Of a stretch of DNA of 64,000 nucleotides, positions 7,563-16,137 are shown piece by piece. The position numbers and the translations under genes are program-made. Within the stretch, counting starts at the first letter, position 1. Each line of letters opens with the position of its first letter. The notes below the pieces were generated by a model. It worked only from the letters and a program-made list of their open reading frames with translations, was not told where the DNA came from and did no database searches. Origin of the DNA: Ferrimonas senticii DSM 18821. Lineage in GTDB: Bacteria > Pseudomonadota > Gammaproteobacteria > Enterobacterales > Shewanellaceae. The stretch lies in the NCBI RefSeq assembly GCF_000422665.1, contig NZ_AUGM01000004.1, forward strand, positions 62,001 through 126,000. The letters are read 5' to 3'.

Positions 7563-10500
7563 GTGTCGCTGATCTTTGATGTCGCCAAGGTGCGCAAGTC
7601 ATTTGAAAAAAATACCTTTGTTCGGGGGGAAGCTTACTTCGAGCGAGGCAAAGTCGTGTACTGCGATGTCAGCCAAGAGGGGCGCAGTATCCATGGCGAG
7701 GTGGCGGGCAACTATGGCCGTGACTATGAAGTTTCGATTGCCGCGACGCCGCAGGGGATTGTCAGTGATTGCACTTGCCCGGTGGGCGACCAATGTAAGC
7801 ACGCGGTGGCCATTTTGTTGGCGGCGTTGGAGCAGGCGGGCACAACTGACACCATGTATCAGCGCTGGTTGGAGCGGTCCAGCCGCGATCTGCGCCACGA
7901 TCGCCAAGCGGCAACGCGCAGTGATGGTGACAAGGTGTTGGCGGTGATGTTGCAGCACCAGCACAGTGAACTGGCAAAAGACGCCATTGTGGTCAAAACC
8001 GGTTACCGCCGTGCCCTCAAAAGCGGTGGTTTTGGCAAAGTGGTGGCGCGCTCGGCCAAAGAGTTGCTGTCGGCTTATCGCGATGACTTGGTGCTGAGCG
8101 ACGACGATCGCGAAACCGTATTACTGCTTGAAGCGGGCTTTGAGCTAAGTCAAAACGGCCCACGTTATGCGTATTCTGGATTGCACCGCAACGCGTTGCA
8201 GCGTCTAGCCGAAAAGCAGCAGTTGTATTGGGATGAATCGACCACGGCGCTGACCTTAAGTGGTGCCCGCCACCTAAGTTGGCACTGGCAACCGGAAGGT
8301 GACAAAAAGGCATTGGAATTGCGCTTAGATGGCTGTCAGCGCTGGCGATTATTGCCCTTTACCACGCCGTGGTATGTCGATCTGGACAATCATCAGCTTG
8401 GGCCGATTAACACGTCGTTATCGCCACGTTTGCTGCATCAGCTTTCCAGCTTACCGGCGCTGACGGAAGCCTCGGCACAGCACTTTGCCACCGAGATCCT
8501 CAATAACGTCGATAGCGACGAAGTGGTGCTGCCGAGTAAGCGGGCGGATCTGGAGATTAACGCGCCGCTGGCGGTGCAACTGCATCTGTGGCGCAGCAGT
8601 GACGACATCATCGCCGCCTTGAGTTTTGGCTATGGCGCAATGGTGCTTAGCCCGCGGGTGCTGGCAAAACCGACGTTGCAGCTCTATCAGCATGCGCCTG
8701 ATTCCGTCTGGGTACGCCGTGATTTCGCCGCCGAACAGACCGCGTTTGCGCTATTGGCGGATCAAATGTTGGAAGTGCTGCCAGAGAGCGACAACCAAGT
8801 GTCACTGCTGCTGCGCTCGCCGCTGCCTAATCAGCGCCTATTCTGGCAGCATTTTCTTACTCAACATCGGCAACAGCTTAGTCAGCAGGGGTGGCAGATC
8901 TCCACCGCGGATGATCTCCACCTTGAACCGGTTGCCATCGAGTCGATGCAGCTTGAACTGCAACAGCAGGGCAACTGGTTCGATCTGGATATATTGGCGC
9001 AGCTTAGCGTCGATGGCATGCCGATCTCATTGGCGCCGCTGCTGTTGCGCTGGCTGGCGGGCAATCCCGATTGGCGCGAACCGCGCGCCCAAGTGCTGCT
9101 GGAACGCAACGATGGCCCGCCGCTGCTGGTGGATTACCATAGTTTGCAGCCGATTCTGGCGGTGCTAGCCGAACTGGGCGATCGCAAGCCACGAGCTAAG
9201 GTGAGATTGGCCCGTCATCAGTTGGCGCGATTGCCCGCGGCTGATGAGCAGCTGCCATGGCTCGGTGATGACTCCCTCAAGCAATTGGCGGCAGAACTGC
9301 GTGATTTCAGCGGCATTGAGGCCGTTGCTCCACCGCAAGGGCTGCGTGCAGAACTGCGCGGTTATCAACAACAGGGTTTAAACTGGCTCAGCTTCCTGCA
9401 CCGCTTTGGCTTTGGTGGGGTGCTGGCGGACGACATGGGTTTGGGCAAAACCCTGCAAACCTTGGCACACCTGCAACGCTTGAAAGAGCAGGGGCAGCTT
9501 AGCCAACCGGCGCTATTGATCTGCCCAACCAGCTTGGTAGGCAACTGGCGCAGTGAAGCCAAACGCTTTTTGCCGGATCTAAAGGTGTTGGTGATTCACG
9601 GTGCTCGCCGCCAAGAAGACTTCGAACAGATTGAACAAGCGGATCTGGTGATCACCACTTACCCGTTGATCCATCGCGATATCGACACCATGGTGATGCA
9701 CGATTTTTCGGTGTTGGTATTGGATGAAGCGCAAGCGATCAAAAATCCTGCCGGCAAAGCCACCCGAGCCATCAAAGATCTGGTGGCGGAGCAGCGGTTG
9801 GCACTGACCGGCACGCCAATGGAAAACCACCTTGGCGAGCTGTGGTCGTTGTATGACTTTATTTTGCCGGGATTTTTAGGCACTCAAGGGCAGTTCAGTC
9901 GGCTCTATCGTCGACCGATAGAGCAGTTTGGCGATCAACAGATGCAGCAATGGCTGCAGCAGAAGATCCGGCCGTTTATGCTGCGTCGTACCAAAGACCA
10001 AGTGGTCACCGAACTGCCACCGAAAACCGAAATTATTCAGCGTATTTCGCTGCCAACCATGCAGCGCACGTTATACGAAACGGTGCGAGCCAGTATGGAG
10101 AGCAAAGTTCGACAGTTGCTGGCCGAGAAAGGCGTGGCCGCCAGTCGCATCGAATTTTTGGATGCGTTGCTGAAGCTGCGCCAGATATGTTGCGATCCCA
10201 AGCTCACCGGGCTTGAGGCGGCTCAGCAACTGGATGAATCAGCCAAACTGGAATACTTGCTAGAGAAACTGCCACAGATGATCGCCGATGGTCGGCGGGT
10301 ACTGCTGTTCTCGCAATTTACCAGCATGTTGGCGCGCATCGAGGCGCGGGTGCAGCAATTGGGCATCGGCTACAGTCTGCTGACCGGCCAGACCAAGGAT
10401 CGCGATGGCGCGGTGGCGGCGTTCCAATCGGGGCAAGTGCCGCTGTTCTTGGTGTCGCTAAAAGCCGGCGGCGTTGGTTTGAATTTGACCCAAGCGGATA

Positions 10501-10745
10501 CGGTGATCCACTTTGATCCATGGTGGAACCCGGCGGCAGAGCAACAGGCCACCGATCGCGCCTACCGCATCGGTCAAGATAAACCGGTGTTCGTCTACAA
10601 GCTGATCTGTGAACATACCGTGGAAGAAAGGGTGTTGGCGCTGCAGCAAAGCAAGCAGGCGCTGGCGGACAGCGTCTATGGTCAGCAAGTGGAGCTGGGC
10701 ACCTTGGATGACGCAGAGCAGTTATTGGCACTGTTAGCCAAGTAG
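7563..10745 (+). CDS. SNF2-family helicase/translocase with N-terminal SWIM zinc finger
   Basis: 1060 residues. A SWIM zinc finger (CTCPVGDQCKH, about residues 70-80) begins the protein, followed by a long middle region without recognised motifs, then a full SNF2 ATPase from about residue 600: DDMGLGKTLQ (Walker A), LDEAQAIKN (Walker B, DEAQ box), LTGTPMENHLGELWSL (motif III region), LLFSQFTSML, and SLKAGGVGLNL with the terminal TDRAYRIGQ (motifs V and VI). Such proteins translocate on double-stranded DNA and remodel bound proteins. The bacterial SWIM-SNF2 class has no settled function; RapA is a different subfamily. Start is GTG with a weak ribosome binding site. The following gene begins 24 bp later. 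Confidence 0.88.
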   Translation: MSLIFDVAKVRKSFEKNTFVRGEAYFERGKVVYCDVSQEGRSIHGEVAGNYGRDYEVSIAATPQGIVSDCTCPVGDQCKHAVAILLAALEQAGTTDTMYQRWLERSSRDLRHDRQAATRSDGDKVLAVMLQHQHSELAKDAIVVKTGYRRALKSGGFGKVVARSAKELLSAYRDDLVLSDDDRETVLLLEAGFELSQNGPRYAYSGLHRNALQRLAEKQQLYWDESTTALTLSGARHLSWHWQPEGDKKALELRLDGCQRWRLLPFTTPWYVDLDNHQLGPINTSLSPRLLHQLSSLPALTEASAQHFATEILNNVDSDEVVLPSKRADLEINAPLAVQLHLWRSSDDIIAALSFGYGAMVLSPRVLAKPTLQLYQHAPDSVWVRRDFAAEQTAFALLADQMLEVLPESDNQVSLLLRSPLPNQRLFWQHFLTQHRQQLSQQGWQISTADDLHLEPVAIESMQLELQQQGNWFDLDILAQLSVDGMPISLAPLLLRWLAGNPDWREPRAQVLLERNDGPPLLVDYHSLQPILAVLAELGDRKPRAKVRLARHQLARLPAADEQLPWLGDDSLKQLAAELRDFSGIEAVAPPQGLRAELRGYQQQGLNWLSFLHRFGFGGVLADDMGLGKTLQTLAHLQRLKEQGQLSQPALLICPTSLVGNWRSEAKRFLPDLKVLVIHGARRQEDFEQIEQADLVITTYPLIHRDIDTMVMHDFSVLVLDEAQAIKNPAGKATRAIKDLVAEQRLALTGTPMENHLGELWSLYDFILPGFLGTQGQFSRLYRRPIEQFGDQQMQQWLQQKIRPFMLRRTKDQVVTELPPKTEIIQRISLPTMQRTLYETVRASMESKVRQLLAEKGVAASRIEFLDALLKLRQICCDPKLTGLEAAQQLDESAKLEYLLEKLPQMIADGRRVLLFSQFTSMLARIEARVQQLGIGYSLLTGQTKDRDGAVAAFQSGQVPLFLVSLKAGGVGLNLTQADTVIHFDPWWNPAAEQQATDRAYRIGQDKPVFVYKLICEHTVEERVLALQQSKQALADSVYGQQVELGTLDDAEQLLALLAK

Positions 10746-10769
10746 CCAGCAATTAGGGAAAGAAGCCGC

Positions 10770-12308
10770 GTGCATACCAGCAACTTTGAATTTATTGCTA
10801 ACGTGATGCCGCTGCTGTATCGCAGCGGCAGCTTGAGTGAGCATTACTATCACCTCGATCGCCAAGGCTGCGCCGCCAAGTTGCGGTTGTTTGCCGAACA
10901 GTGCGTCAATGAACTGATGGCGCATTATCAATGCGACCTCGCCGAGCACTCGGAAAGCCTGAATGAACGGCTGAACCGGCTAAGCTTCGAAACCCCAATC
11001 CCGGATGATCTTATCGCGCTGCTGCACCAACTGCGCAGCGCCGGTAATGTGGCGGTGCACGCTCAGCAGGGCGATGCGGCCTTGGCCAAGAATCAGGTGC
11101 GGGAGCTGCTAAAAGCCGCCCATAAACTGGCGGAGTTTGTGTATCTACTGCGATTTGACGGTCAAGTGGCGGATATTGCACCTTGGCAAGAGCCGCCAGA
11201 TCCCGGCGCCAGTTATCTTTATCAATTAGCGTTTGAAGGCGATGCCGAAGCCTGCTTTGCACTGGCGCAACAACTCAATGAGCAGCTGCAACAGGCGTTC
11301 GCGACCAAAGCGGGGCAGCGCAGTCAGCAGCAATTGAGTCAACAGCAGCAACTGCGAGCCGACGTTGATTATTGGCTTGGCAAGGCGATCCGGCAGCATC
11401 ATTGGCCATCCCAGCTGTTGGCGGCGCAGATCGATTCTGGTCTGTTAAATACCCCCGCTCAGGTCGAGCAAGCCGAGCATTACTTCGAGCTGGCGCTCAC
11501 CAGTGACGAGTCGCAGGTGCAGTTTCATTACGCGAGCTTTGTCCGCAGCCAAGAAAACGGCAGCAAGTGGCTTAAGCTAATGCACCGCGCTGCTGCTGGT
11601 GGTTGGGTTGCAGCTACGCAAACGCTGATTGAATACTATGCCGAGCAAAATCAGCTAGAACGCTATCAAGAGTGCGTAGAGCTTGGCATGGCACAAAATC
11701 TTGGTGCCGCCTTTGCCTTGCAGTTGTTGGCGTTGGGGACGGCAACAACTGCCGATGCCGATGTCGATAAGCAAGGGCGTAATCTGATGATCCGTGCCCA
11801 AGCCACCGGTGAGCGTAGCATCGCCTTCGCCCGTGGCTTCTGCCTGTTTTTGGGGCGCTTTGGCTATCCGCAAGATCGTCAGGCCGGTTACCAATTGATG
11901 CGCCAGCACTACCAACAACTGCCGAGCAGTCGTTTAGTCAATCCCGCCGCCATCACCTTTATGGCGGGCGAGCAGTTTGAGGCCGACAGTAGCGAGCGGG
12001 TTAGCCAAGCGGAAGCGGCGGTGATTGCCAGTACAGGCAGCGAACTCGAAGCGCACATTGCTTTCGCCGCCGCGCTATTGCTGATGCGTCACATCGCCGA
12101 AAAAGGCAGTTACAAGGGAGTGCTGGTGCCTAAAGTGTTGCTGCAGCGGGCGGCAGAATTGGGGCATGAGGAAGCGCAGCGGTTTATGCGATCGCAACAA
12201 GGCAAGGCGCAACTCGCTGGGCTGATTGCGGTTGGGCGCCCGAAAGCTGACCGGAAAAAGCAGGCAGATAAGCGCAAAGCGGCGAAACGCGCACGAAAAA
12301 AGCGATAA
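10770..12308 (+). CDS. DUF4145 domain protein with Sel1-like repeats
   Basis: 512 residues, GTG start. Residues about 20-130 match DUF4145, a helical domain often fused to restriction and defence enzymes: the diagnostic LRSAGNVAVHAQ is present. The rest is helical with degenerate Sel1/TPR-like repeats, for example EGDAEACFALAQQL and MHRAAAGGWVAATQTLIEYY. The C-terminus is strongly basic (KADRKKQADKRKAAKRARKK), suggesting nucleic-acid contact. It starts 24 bp after the SNF2 gene and is probably cotranscribed with it. I infer a nucleoprotein adaptor or scaffold; no catalytic motif is visible. Confidence 0.75.
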   Translation: MHTSNFEFIANVMPLLYRSGSLSEHYYHLDRQGCAAKLRLFAEQCVNELMAHYQCDLAEHSESLNERLNRLSFETPIPDDLIALLHQLRSAGNVAVHAQQGDAALAKNQVRELLKAAHKLAEFVYLLRFDGQVADIAPWQEPPDPGASYLYQLAFEGDAEACFALAQQLNEQLQQAFATKAGQRSQQQLSQQQQLRADVDYWLGKAIRQHHWPSQLLAAQIDSGLLNTPAQVEQAEHYFELALTSDESQVQFHYASFVRSQENGSKWLKLMHRAAAGGWVAATQTLIEYYAEQNQLERYQECVELGMAQNLGAAFALQLLALGTATTADADVDKQGRNLMIRAQATGERSIAFARGFCLFLGRFGYPQDRQAGYQLMRQHYQQLPSSRLVNPAAITFMAGEQFEADSSERVSQAEAAVIASTGSELEAHIAFAAALLLMRHIAEKGSYKGVLVPKVLLQRAAELGHEEAQRFMRSQQGKAQLAGLIAVGRPKADRKKQADKRKAAKRARKKR

Positions 12309-12512
12309 TGTGATCTGCTGCAATGAATGCGCTTGTGGAATCGTTGTGGTTATCTCTAAATGGGTAAGATAAGAGTGAGAGTCGTTCTTATTTGCGCGGC
12401 GGATCACAGTTTGCTTTGTTGTTGCTTTGTTAATGGTGATGTTGGCTGGATTTTAAGTTGTTAAATTTAGGTAAAACATGCCAATTTTACGCATGATTTG
12501 CTTGAGCTGCAG

Positions 12513-12528
12513 TGTGGCTTGAGTCACA
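12513..12528. promoter_or_regulatory. CRP-like palindrome upstream of the 51-residue gene
   Basis: TGTGG-CTTGAG-TCACA matches the CRP consensus TGTGA-N6-TCACA at nine of ten positions. It ends 36 bp before the start codon at 12565. That is close to the gene, so repression or an unusual activation geometry is possible. Confidence 0.55.
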
Positions 12529-12564
12529 TTACGTCCCGCAGTGTGATTCACGGTGACAGCCATC

Positions 12565-12720
12565 ATGACAAAGCGCGAACAACATCAATATTTACAGCAA
12601 CGCCAAAGCTTAGAAGAGCGTTGCCATCGCTGTTCTGGCGATGCCCGTTGGAAGCTGGGAGACGGTATCGCTCTCGGTGTAATGTGCGCCGCACTGGCGT
12701 CGATCTACTTCATTATCTGA
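12565..12720 (+). CDS. 51-residue predicted membrane protein with a CxxC motif
   Basis: ATG to TGA with 51 residues, starting MTKREQHQYLQQRQSLEERC. The first half is hydrophilic and charged with CHRC (residues 20-23), which could bind metal or be redox active; the second half (about residues 34-51, DGIALGVMCAALASIYFII) is one hydrophobic helix ending at the C-terminus, as in tail-anchored proteins. GGTGAC upstream is a weak ribosome binding site. A strong terminator follows 24 bp later and a CRP-like palindrome precedes it, so the region looks like a real transcription unit. I do not recognise a family. Confidence 0.6.
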   Translation: MTKREQHQYLQQRQSLEERCHRCSGDARWKLGDGIALGVMCAALASIYFII

Positions 12721-12743
12721 CGCCCAAAAGATCCGAATTTTGC

Positions 12744-12773
12744 AAACGCCGCTTCAATTGAAGCGGCGTTTTT
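12744..12773 (+). terminator. Terminator of the 51-residue gene
   Basis: Near-perfect stem AAACGCCGCTTC / GAAGCGGCGTTT around AATT, followed by more T. Confidence 0.9.
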
Positions 12774-12810
12774 GATCGCGCTGAATTTGCCATTATTGGT
12801 ATAACGAAAC

Positions 12811-12844
12811 CAAAAAAAAGCCCCAGACCAATTGGCCTGGGGCT
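12811..12844 (-). terminator. Terminator of dusB-fis
   Basis: Stem AGCCCCAG / CTGGGGCT with an inner CCAATTGG, and a minus-strand run of eight T. Confidence 0.88.
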
Positions 12845-12873
12845 CATATATTGTTGAACTTAATCCTATCGGA

Positions 12874-13182
12874 TTAGTTCATGCCATATTTCTTCAGCTT
12901 CTTGCGCAGAGTACCGCGGTTGATGCCCAGAATGTTAGCAGCGCGGGTTTGGTTGCCGCGGGTGTACTGCATCACGATGTCCAGCAGTGGCTGTTCAACT
13001 TCGCACAGTACCATTTCGTATACTTCAGAGGCTTCTTGGCCATCCAGTTGGGCAAAGTAGTTGCTCACAGCGCGCTTTACGGAGTCGCGCAGCAGCTGTG
13101 GCTTAACGGTGCCGTTTGGAGTCTCGATTTGGCCAACGGTCAGTTGGTGTGCTTCAGAAAAGGAGTTCTGCTGATCAAACAT
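12874..13182 (-). CDS. fis: Nucleoid-associated DNA-binding protein Fis
   Basis: 102 residues (98 in E. coli). Fis bends DNA, activates rRNA and tRNA promoters and shapes the nucleoid in fast growth. The N-terminal beta-hairpin region is followed by dimer helices and the C-terminal helix-turn-helix [20 protein letters not shown], with the conserved end KLKKYGMN. Start is ATG 13182 ([14 protein letters not shown]). It follows dusB by 19 bp in the classical dusB-fis operon. Confidence 0.98.
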   Translation of the reverse strand: MFDQQNSFSEAHQLTVGQIETPNGTVKPQLLRDSVKRAVSNYFAQLDGQEASEVYEMVLCEVEQPLLDIVMQYTRGNQTRAANILGINRGTLRKKLKKYGMN

Positions 13183-13201
13183 ACTGTCTTTGCTCTGTCT
13201 T

Positions 13202-14167
13202 TTAACGATTACTATTTTCAAAAAAGCGGGCAAGTGCCTCGCGCTGCGCCGACGCCGAGTCCAACAAGTTGAACGCTTTGCGTAATTCCGGTTGTTGCTG
13301 GTTATCGAGATACCAGCCCACGTGTTTACGGGCGATGCGCATGCCGCGCTCGTCTCCATAAAACAAGTGCAATTGCTGCAGGTGTTCCTGCATCAGTTGC
13401 CAGCGCTCGTGCAACGTCGGCTCTGGCAGATGGGTTCCGGTTTTCAGGTAATGATCGATTTCGCGAAAAATCCACGGTCGACCTTGTGCTGGGCGCCCAA
13501 TCATCAAGCCATCGGCTTGCGTGTGCTCCAGTACCTTGCGGGCTTTTTCGGGACTGTCGATGTCGCCATTGGCAATCAACGGAATCGAAATAGCCTGTTT
13601 TATTGCCGCAATGGTGTCGTACTCGGCTTCGCCTTTGTACATGCATTGTCGGGTTCGACCGTGCACGGCGAGAGCAGCGATGCCGCTTTGCTCGGCTATG
13701 CGGGCGATGTCGACGCCGTTGCGGTTTTCCGGATCCCAACCGGTGCGGATCTTAAGAGTCACAGGTACATCCACCGCGTTTACTACGGCGGTGCAGATCT
13801 GTGCCACCAAGTCCGGGTGGCGCAGCAGGGCAGACCCTGCCAGCTTCTTATTAACTTTTTTTGCCGGGCAACCCATATTGATGTCGATGATCTGGGCGCC
13901 GCGTTCCACATTGAAACGGGCGGCCTGAGCCATCAACTCTGGTTCACAACCGGCGATTTGTACTGAACGGATCCCACTTTCACCACTGTGATCCATCCGT
14001 GACATCGATTTCTCGGTATTCCAAACCTCAGGATTGGACGAGATCATCTCACTCACGGCCAGACCGGCCCCTAAACGACGGCACAATTGGCGAAAAGGCA
14101 GGTCGGTGACGCCGGCCATTGGCGCCACGAACAGCTGGTTATCCAGTTGATAGGGTCCAATTTTCAT
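13202..14167 (-). CDS. dusB: tRNA-dihydrouridine synthase B
   Basis: FMN enzyme that reduces uridine to dihydrouridine in the tRNA D-loop (U17 in E. coli). 321 residues. Visible: [13 protein letters not shown] at the N-terminus (FMN binding), [20 protein letters not shown] with the catalytic Cys, [15 protein letters not shown] and a C-terminal helical domain. I prefer ATG 14167 ([10 protein letters not shown]) over a GTG two codons upstream, because family members begin there. First gene of the dusB-fis operon behind the promoter at 14204-14231. Confidence 0.96.
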   Translation of the reverse strand: MKIGPYQLDNQLFVAPMAGVTDLPFRQLCRRLGAGLAVSEMISSNPEVWNTEKSMSRMDHSGESGIRSVQIAGCEPELMAQAARFNVERGAQIIDINMGCPAKKVNKKLAGSALLRHPDLVAQICTAVVNAVDVPVTLKIRTGWDPENRNGVDIARIAEQSGIAALAVHGRTRQCMYKGEAEYDTIAAIKQAISIPLIANGDIDSPEKARKVLEHTQADGLMIGRPAQGRPWIFREIDHYLKTGTHLPEPTLHERWQLMQEHLQQLHLFYGDERGMRIARKHVGWYLDNQQQPELRKAFNLLDSASAQREALARFFENSNR

Positions 14168-14203
14168 AGTCACTTTTTAACCCGCTCTGAAACGAGGGAG
14201 CGA

Positions 14204-14231
14204 ATCTTACTCTTTTTTTGCAGGCTTGCAA
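14204..14231 (-). promoter_or_regulatory. sigma70 promoter of dusB-fis
   Basis: On the minus strand TTGCAA (14231-14226), a 16-bp spacer and TAAGAT (14209-14204), then the GC-rich discriminator TCGCTCCC. The discriminator fits the known growth-rate and stringent control of fis. Confidence 0.65.
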
Positions 14232-14300
14232 AGGTCATAAAATATACGCGAGGCAAATTAATTTGCTTGACTTTCCAAGCGGGAATGGCGGTTTATAAAG

Positions 14301-14338
14301 TAAAGCCACGTTAGTGATGGCTAACTAACGTGGCTTTT
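14301..14338. terminator. Hairpin after prmA, possibly bidirectional
   Basis: Stem AAAGCCACGTTAGT / ACTAACGTGGCTTT, 14 bp. It lies downstream of prmA on the minus strand; the better T-run is on the plus strand. Confidence 0.6.
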
Positions 14339-14379
14339 TGTGAGTTGTTTAAAAGTTGACCGCTAGGCTGTGATCGCCA

Positions 14380-15264
14380 TTAAGCGATCTTAGTGCCATC
14401 CAGACGACACCAATCGCCTTCGATTGCAGTTGGGTTTAGCTGGAACCACTGGCTGTAGATTTCGCGCAGTTCGTCGGCTTGCTCTTGCAGCAGGCCAGAC
14501 AGCGCCAATTGGCCACCGGGCTTAACCAAAGCGCTGATCACCGGTGCCAATTCGCGCAGAGGTCCGGCCAAAATGTTGGCGACCACGGCATCGGCTTGCA
14601 GATCCGCCGGTTGGTCTTTGGGCAGGTAGACGGTCAGCTTGTCTTTGATGCCGTTGCGCTCGGCGTTGTCGGCAGAGGCGGTCAGCGCCTGCGGGTCGAT
14701 ATCAAGGCCAATCACCTGTTTGGCACCCAGCTTGATGGCAGCGATCGCCAAAATGCCGGAACCGCAGCCAAAATCCACCACGGTTTTGTCGGCCAGCTCT
14801 TGGCCGTCTAGCCAAGTCAGGCACAGGGCGGTGGTCGGATGGGTGCCGGTACCGAACGCCAGACCGGGATCGAGCATCACGTTAACCGCGTTTGGCTCTG
14901 GGGCTTCACGCCAGCTTGGGCAGATCCACAGGCGGTTACCGAACTTCATCGGGTGGAAGTTATCCATCCACTCGCGTTCCCAGTCTTTGTCTTCCAGTGC
15001 TTCTACTTTATATACCAACTGATTGGCCAGCTCTGGCAGCTGCTTTAGCTGTTCAATCACCGGTTCCATCTCGGTGATGGCGTCATACAGGCCCACCACG
15101 TCGGTGTCGCCCCACAGGCGGGTTTCGCCTGGTAGCGGTTCAAATACTGGGGTGTCATAGGCGTCAACAAAAGTAACGGACACGGCGCCGCTCTCAAACA
15201 GATGATCGCCAATGATCTCCGCGGTTTCTGCGGTGGCGTTTAAACGGATCTGCAGCCAAGCCAT
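14380..15264 (-). CDS. prmA: Ribosomal protein L11 methyltransferase
   Basis: SAM-dependent enzyme that trimethylates ribosomal protein L11. 294 residues (293 in E. coli). N-terminal substrate-binding domain ([13 protein letters not shown]), then [15 protein letters not shown] and the SAM site [15 protein letters not shown], followed by [10 protein letters not shown]. Start ATG 15264 has GAGG at good spacing. Upstream of dusB-fis on the same strand, as in E. coli, but separated by a hairpin and a promoter. Confidence 0.97.
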   Translation of the reverse strand: MAWLQIRLNATAETAEIIGDHLFESGAVSVTFVDAYDTPVFEPLPGETRLWGDTDVVGLYDAITEMEPVIEQLKQLPELANQLVYKVEALEDKDWEREWMDNFHPMKFGNRLWICPSWREAPEPNAVNVMLDPGLAFGTGTHPTTALCLTWLDGQELADKTVVDFGCGSGILAIAAIKLGAKQVIGLDIDPQALTASADNAERNGIKDKLTVYLPKDQPADLQADAVVANILAGPLRELAPVISALVKPGGQLALSGLLQEQADELREIYSQWFQLNPTAIEGDWCRLDGTKIA

Positions 15265-15453
15265 AAAGAGCCTCGTTGTGACAAATAGAATAACCAAAGC
15301 GGCGAATTGTAGCGCAAACCCGCGTGGCGTATATCGAAACTTGCCGCAGTCGCCAAAGGCTTGGTTGCAGAGGTTAGCGTTATTGGCGTTGCTTCAATTT
15401 TTTTCAGCGCCATGGCGGTTAAAATTTAGCATCTTTTCGGCCCTACAACCTGC

Positions 15454-16137
15454 GTGAGTCGCGGCATGTCGATGCACAATAAATTTCCTCGATTACTGGC
15501 AAAACTTGATATTTGGCAAGGAATTACCGGTGCTCTGTTAACGCTTTTTTTGGTCTTTCACCTGCACCTGACTGGTTCGATGCTATTGGGATTCGATGCC
15601 TTTGATGCGGTGATGGCGGCGTTGCATGGCTCGTGGTTAACCGAATCCGGTGATGGCTATGTGGCGATCGTCTACGTTGCCATTGCGTTGGTGGCGCTGT
15701 TGACCTTGGTGCACGTGTTGGCGGCGGCACGTAAATTTCCGTGGCGTTGGCAGCAGTGCGCGGCGTTGTATCGCCACAGTCGCATCATTCACCATCCAGG
15801 CACCCGCTTGTGGCTGGTGCAGTTGCTCAGTGGCATTGGCTTGCTGGTGCTGGTGGCGCAACACCTGATCGTGGTGACGCTGGATGCCGCTACGCTTAGT
15901 GGCCAACAGTCCGCCCACGCGATGGCGCATCTCGGTGGTTGGTGGTTTTATGCCCTGTTGCTGCCTTGTTCGATTGTGCACGCGATGGCTGGGATCACCC
16001 GCTTGTGGTTGAAGTGGTGCCCTATCTCTGAACCGCGGTTTTTGGGCCGGAGCTTAACTAAGTGGTTCGCCCTGTACTTGCTGCTTTTGGGTAGCGCTAG
16101 CGTGGGTTACAGCACCTATTTAGGAATCAATTTATGA
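15454..16137 (+). CDS. frdC: Quinol:fumarate reductase, diheme cytochrome b subunit
   Basis: 227 residues from a GTG start; ATGs at 15466 and 15472 are alternatives, as no ribosome binding site decides. Five hydrophobic segments. Histidines at 38, 87, 137 and 176 have exactly the spacing (49, 50, 39) of the four heme ligands of Wolinella succinogenes FrdC (44, 93, 143, 182), so this is the single-subunit diheme anchor and not the E. coli FrdC/FrdD pair. Two residues before the last heme ligand, where the Wolinella enzyme has the proton-pathway Glu180, there is Ile174. frdA begins inside its stop codon region (4-bp overlap). It anchors the complex and passes menaquinol electrons to FrdB. Confidence 0.88.
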   Translation: MSRGMSMHNKFPRLLAKLDIWQGITGALLTLFLVFHLHLTGSMLLGFDAFDAVMAALHGSWLTESGDGYVAIVYVAIALVALLTLVHVLAAARKFPWRWQQCAALYRHSRIIHHPGTRLWLVQLLSGIGLLVLVAQHLIVVTLDAATLSGQQSAHAMAHLGGWWFYALLLPCSIVHAMAGITRLWLKWCPISEPRFLGRSLTKWFALYLLLLGSASVGYSTYLGINL

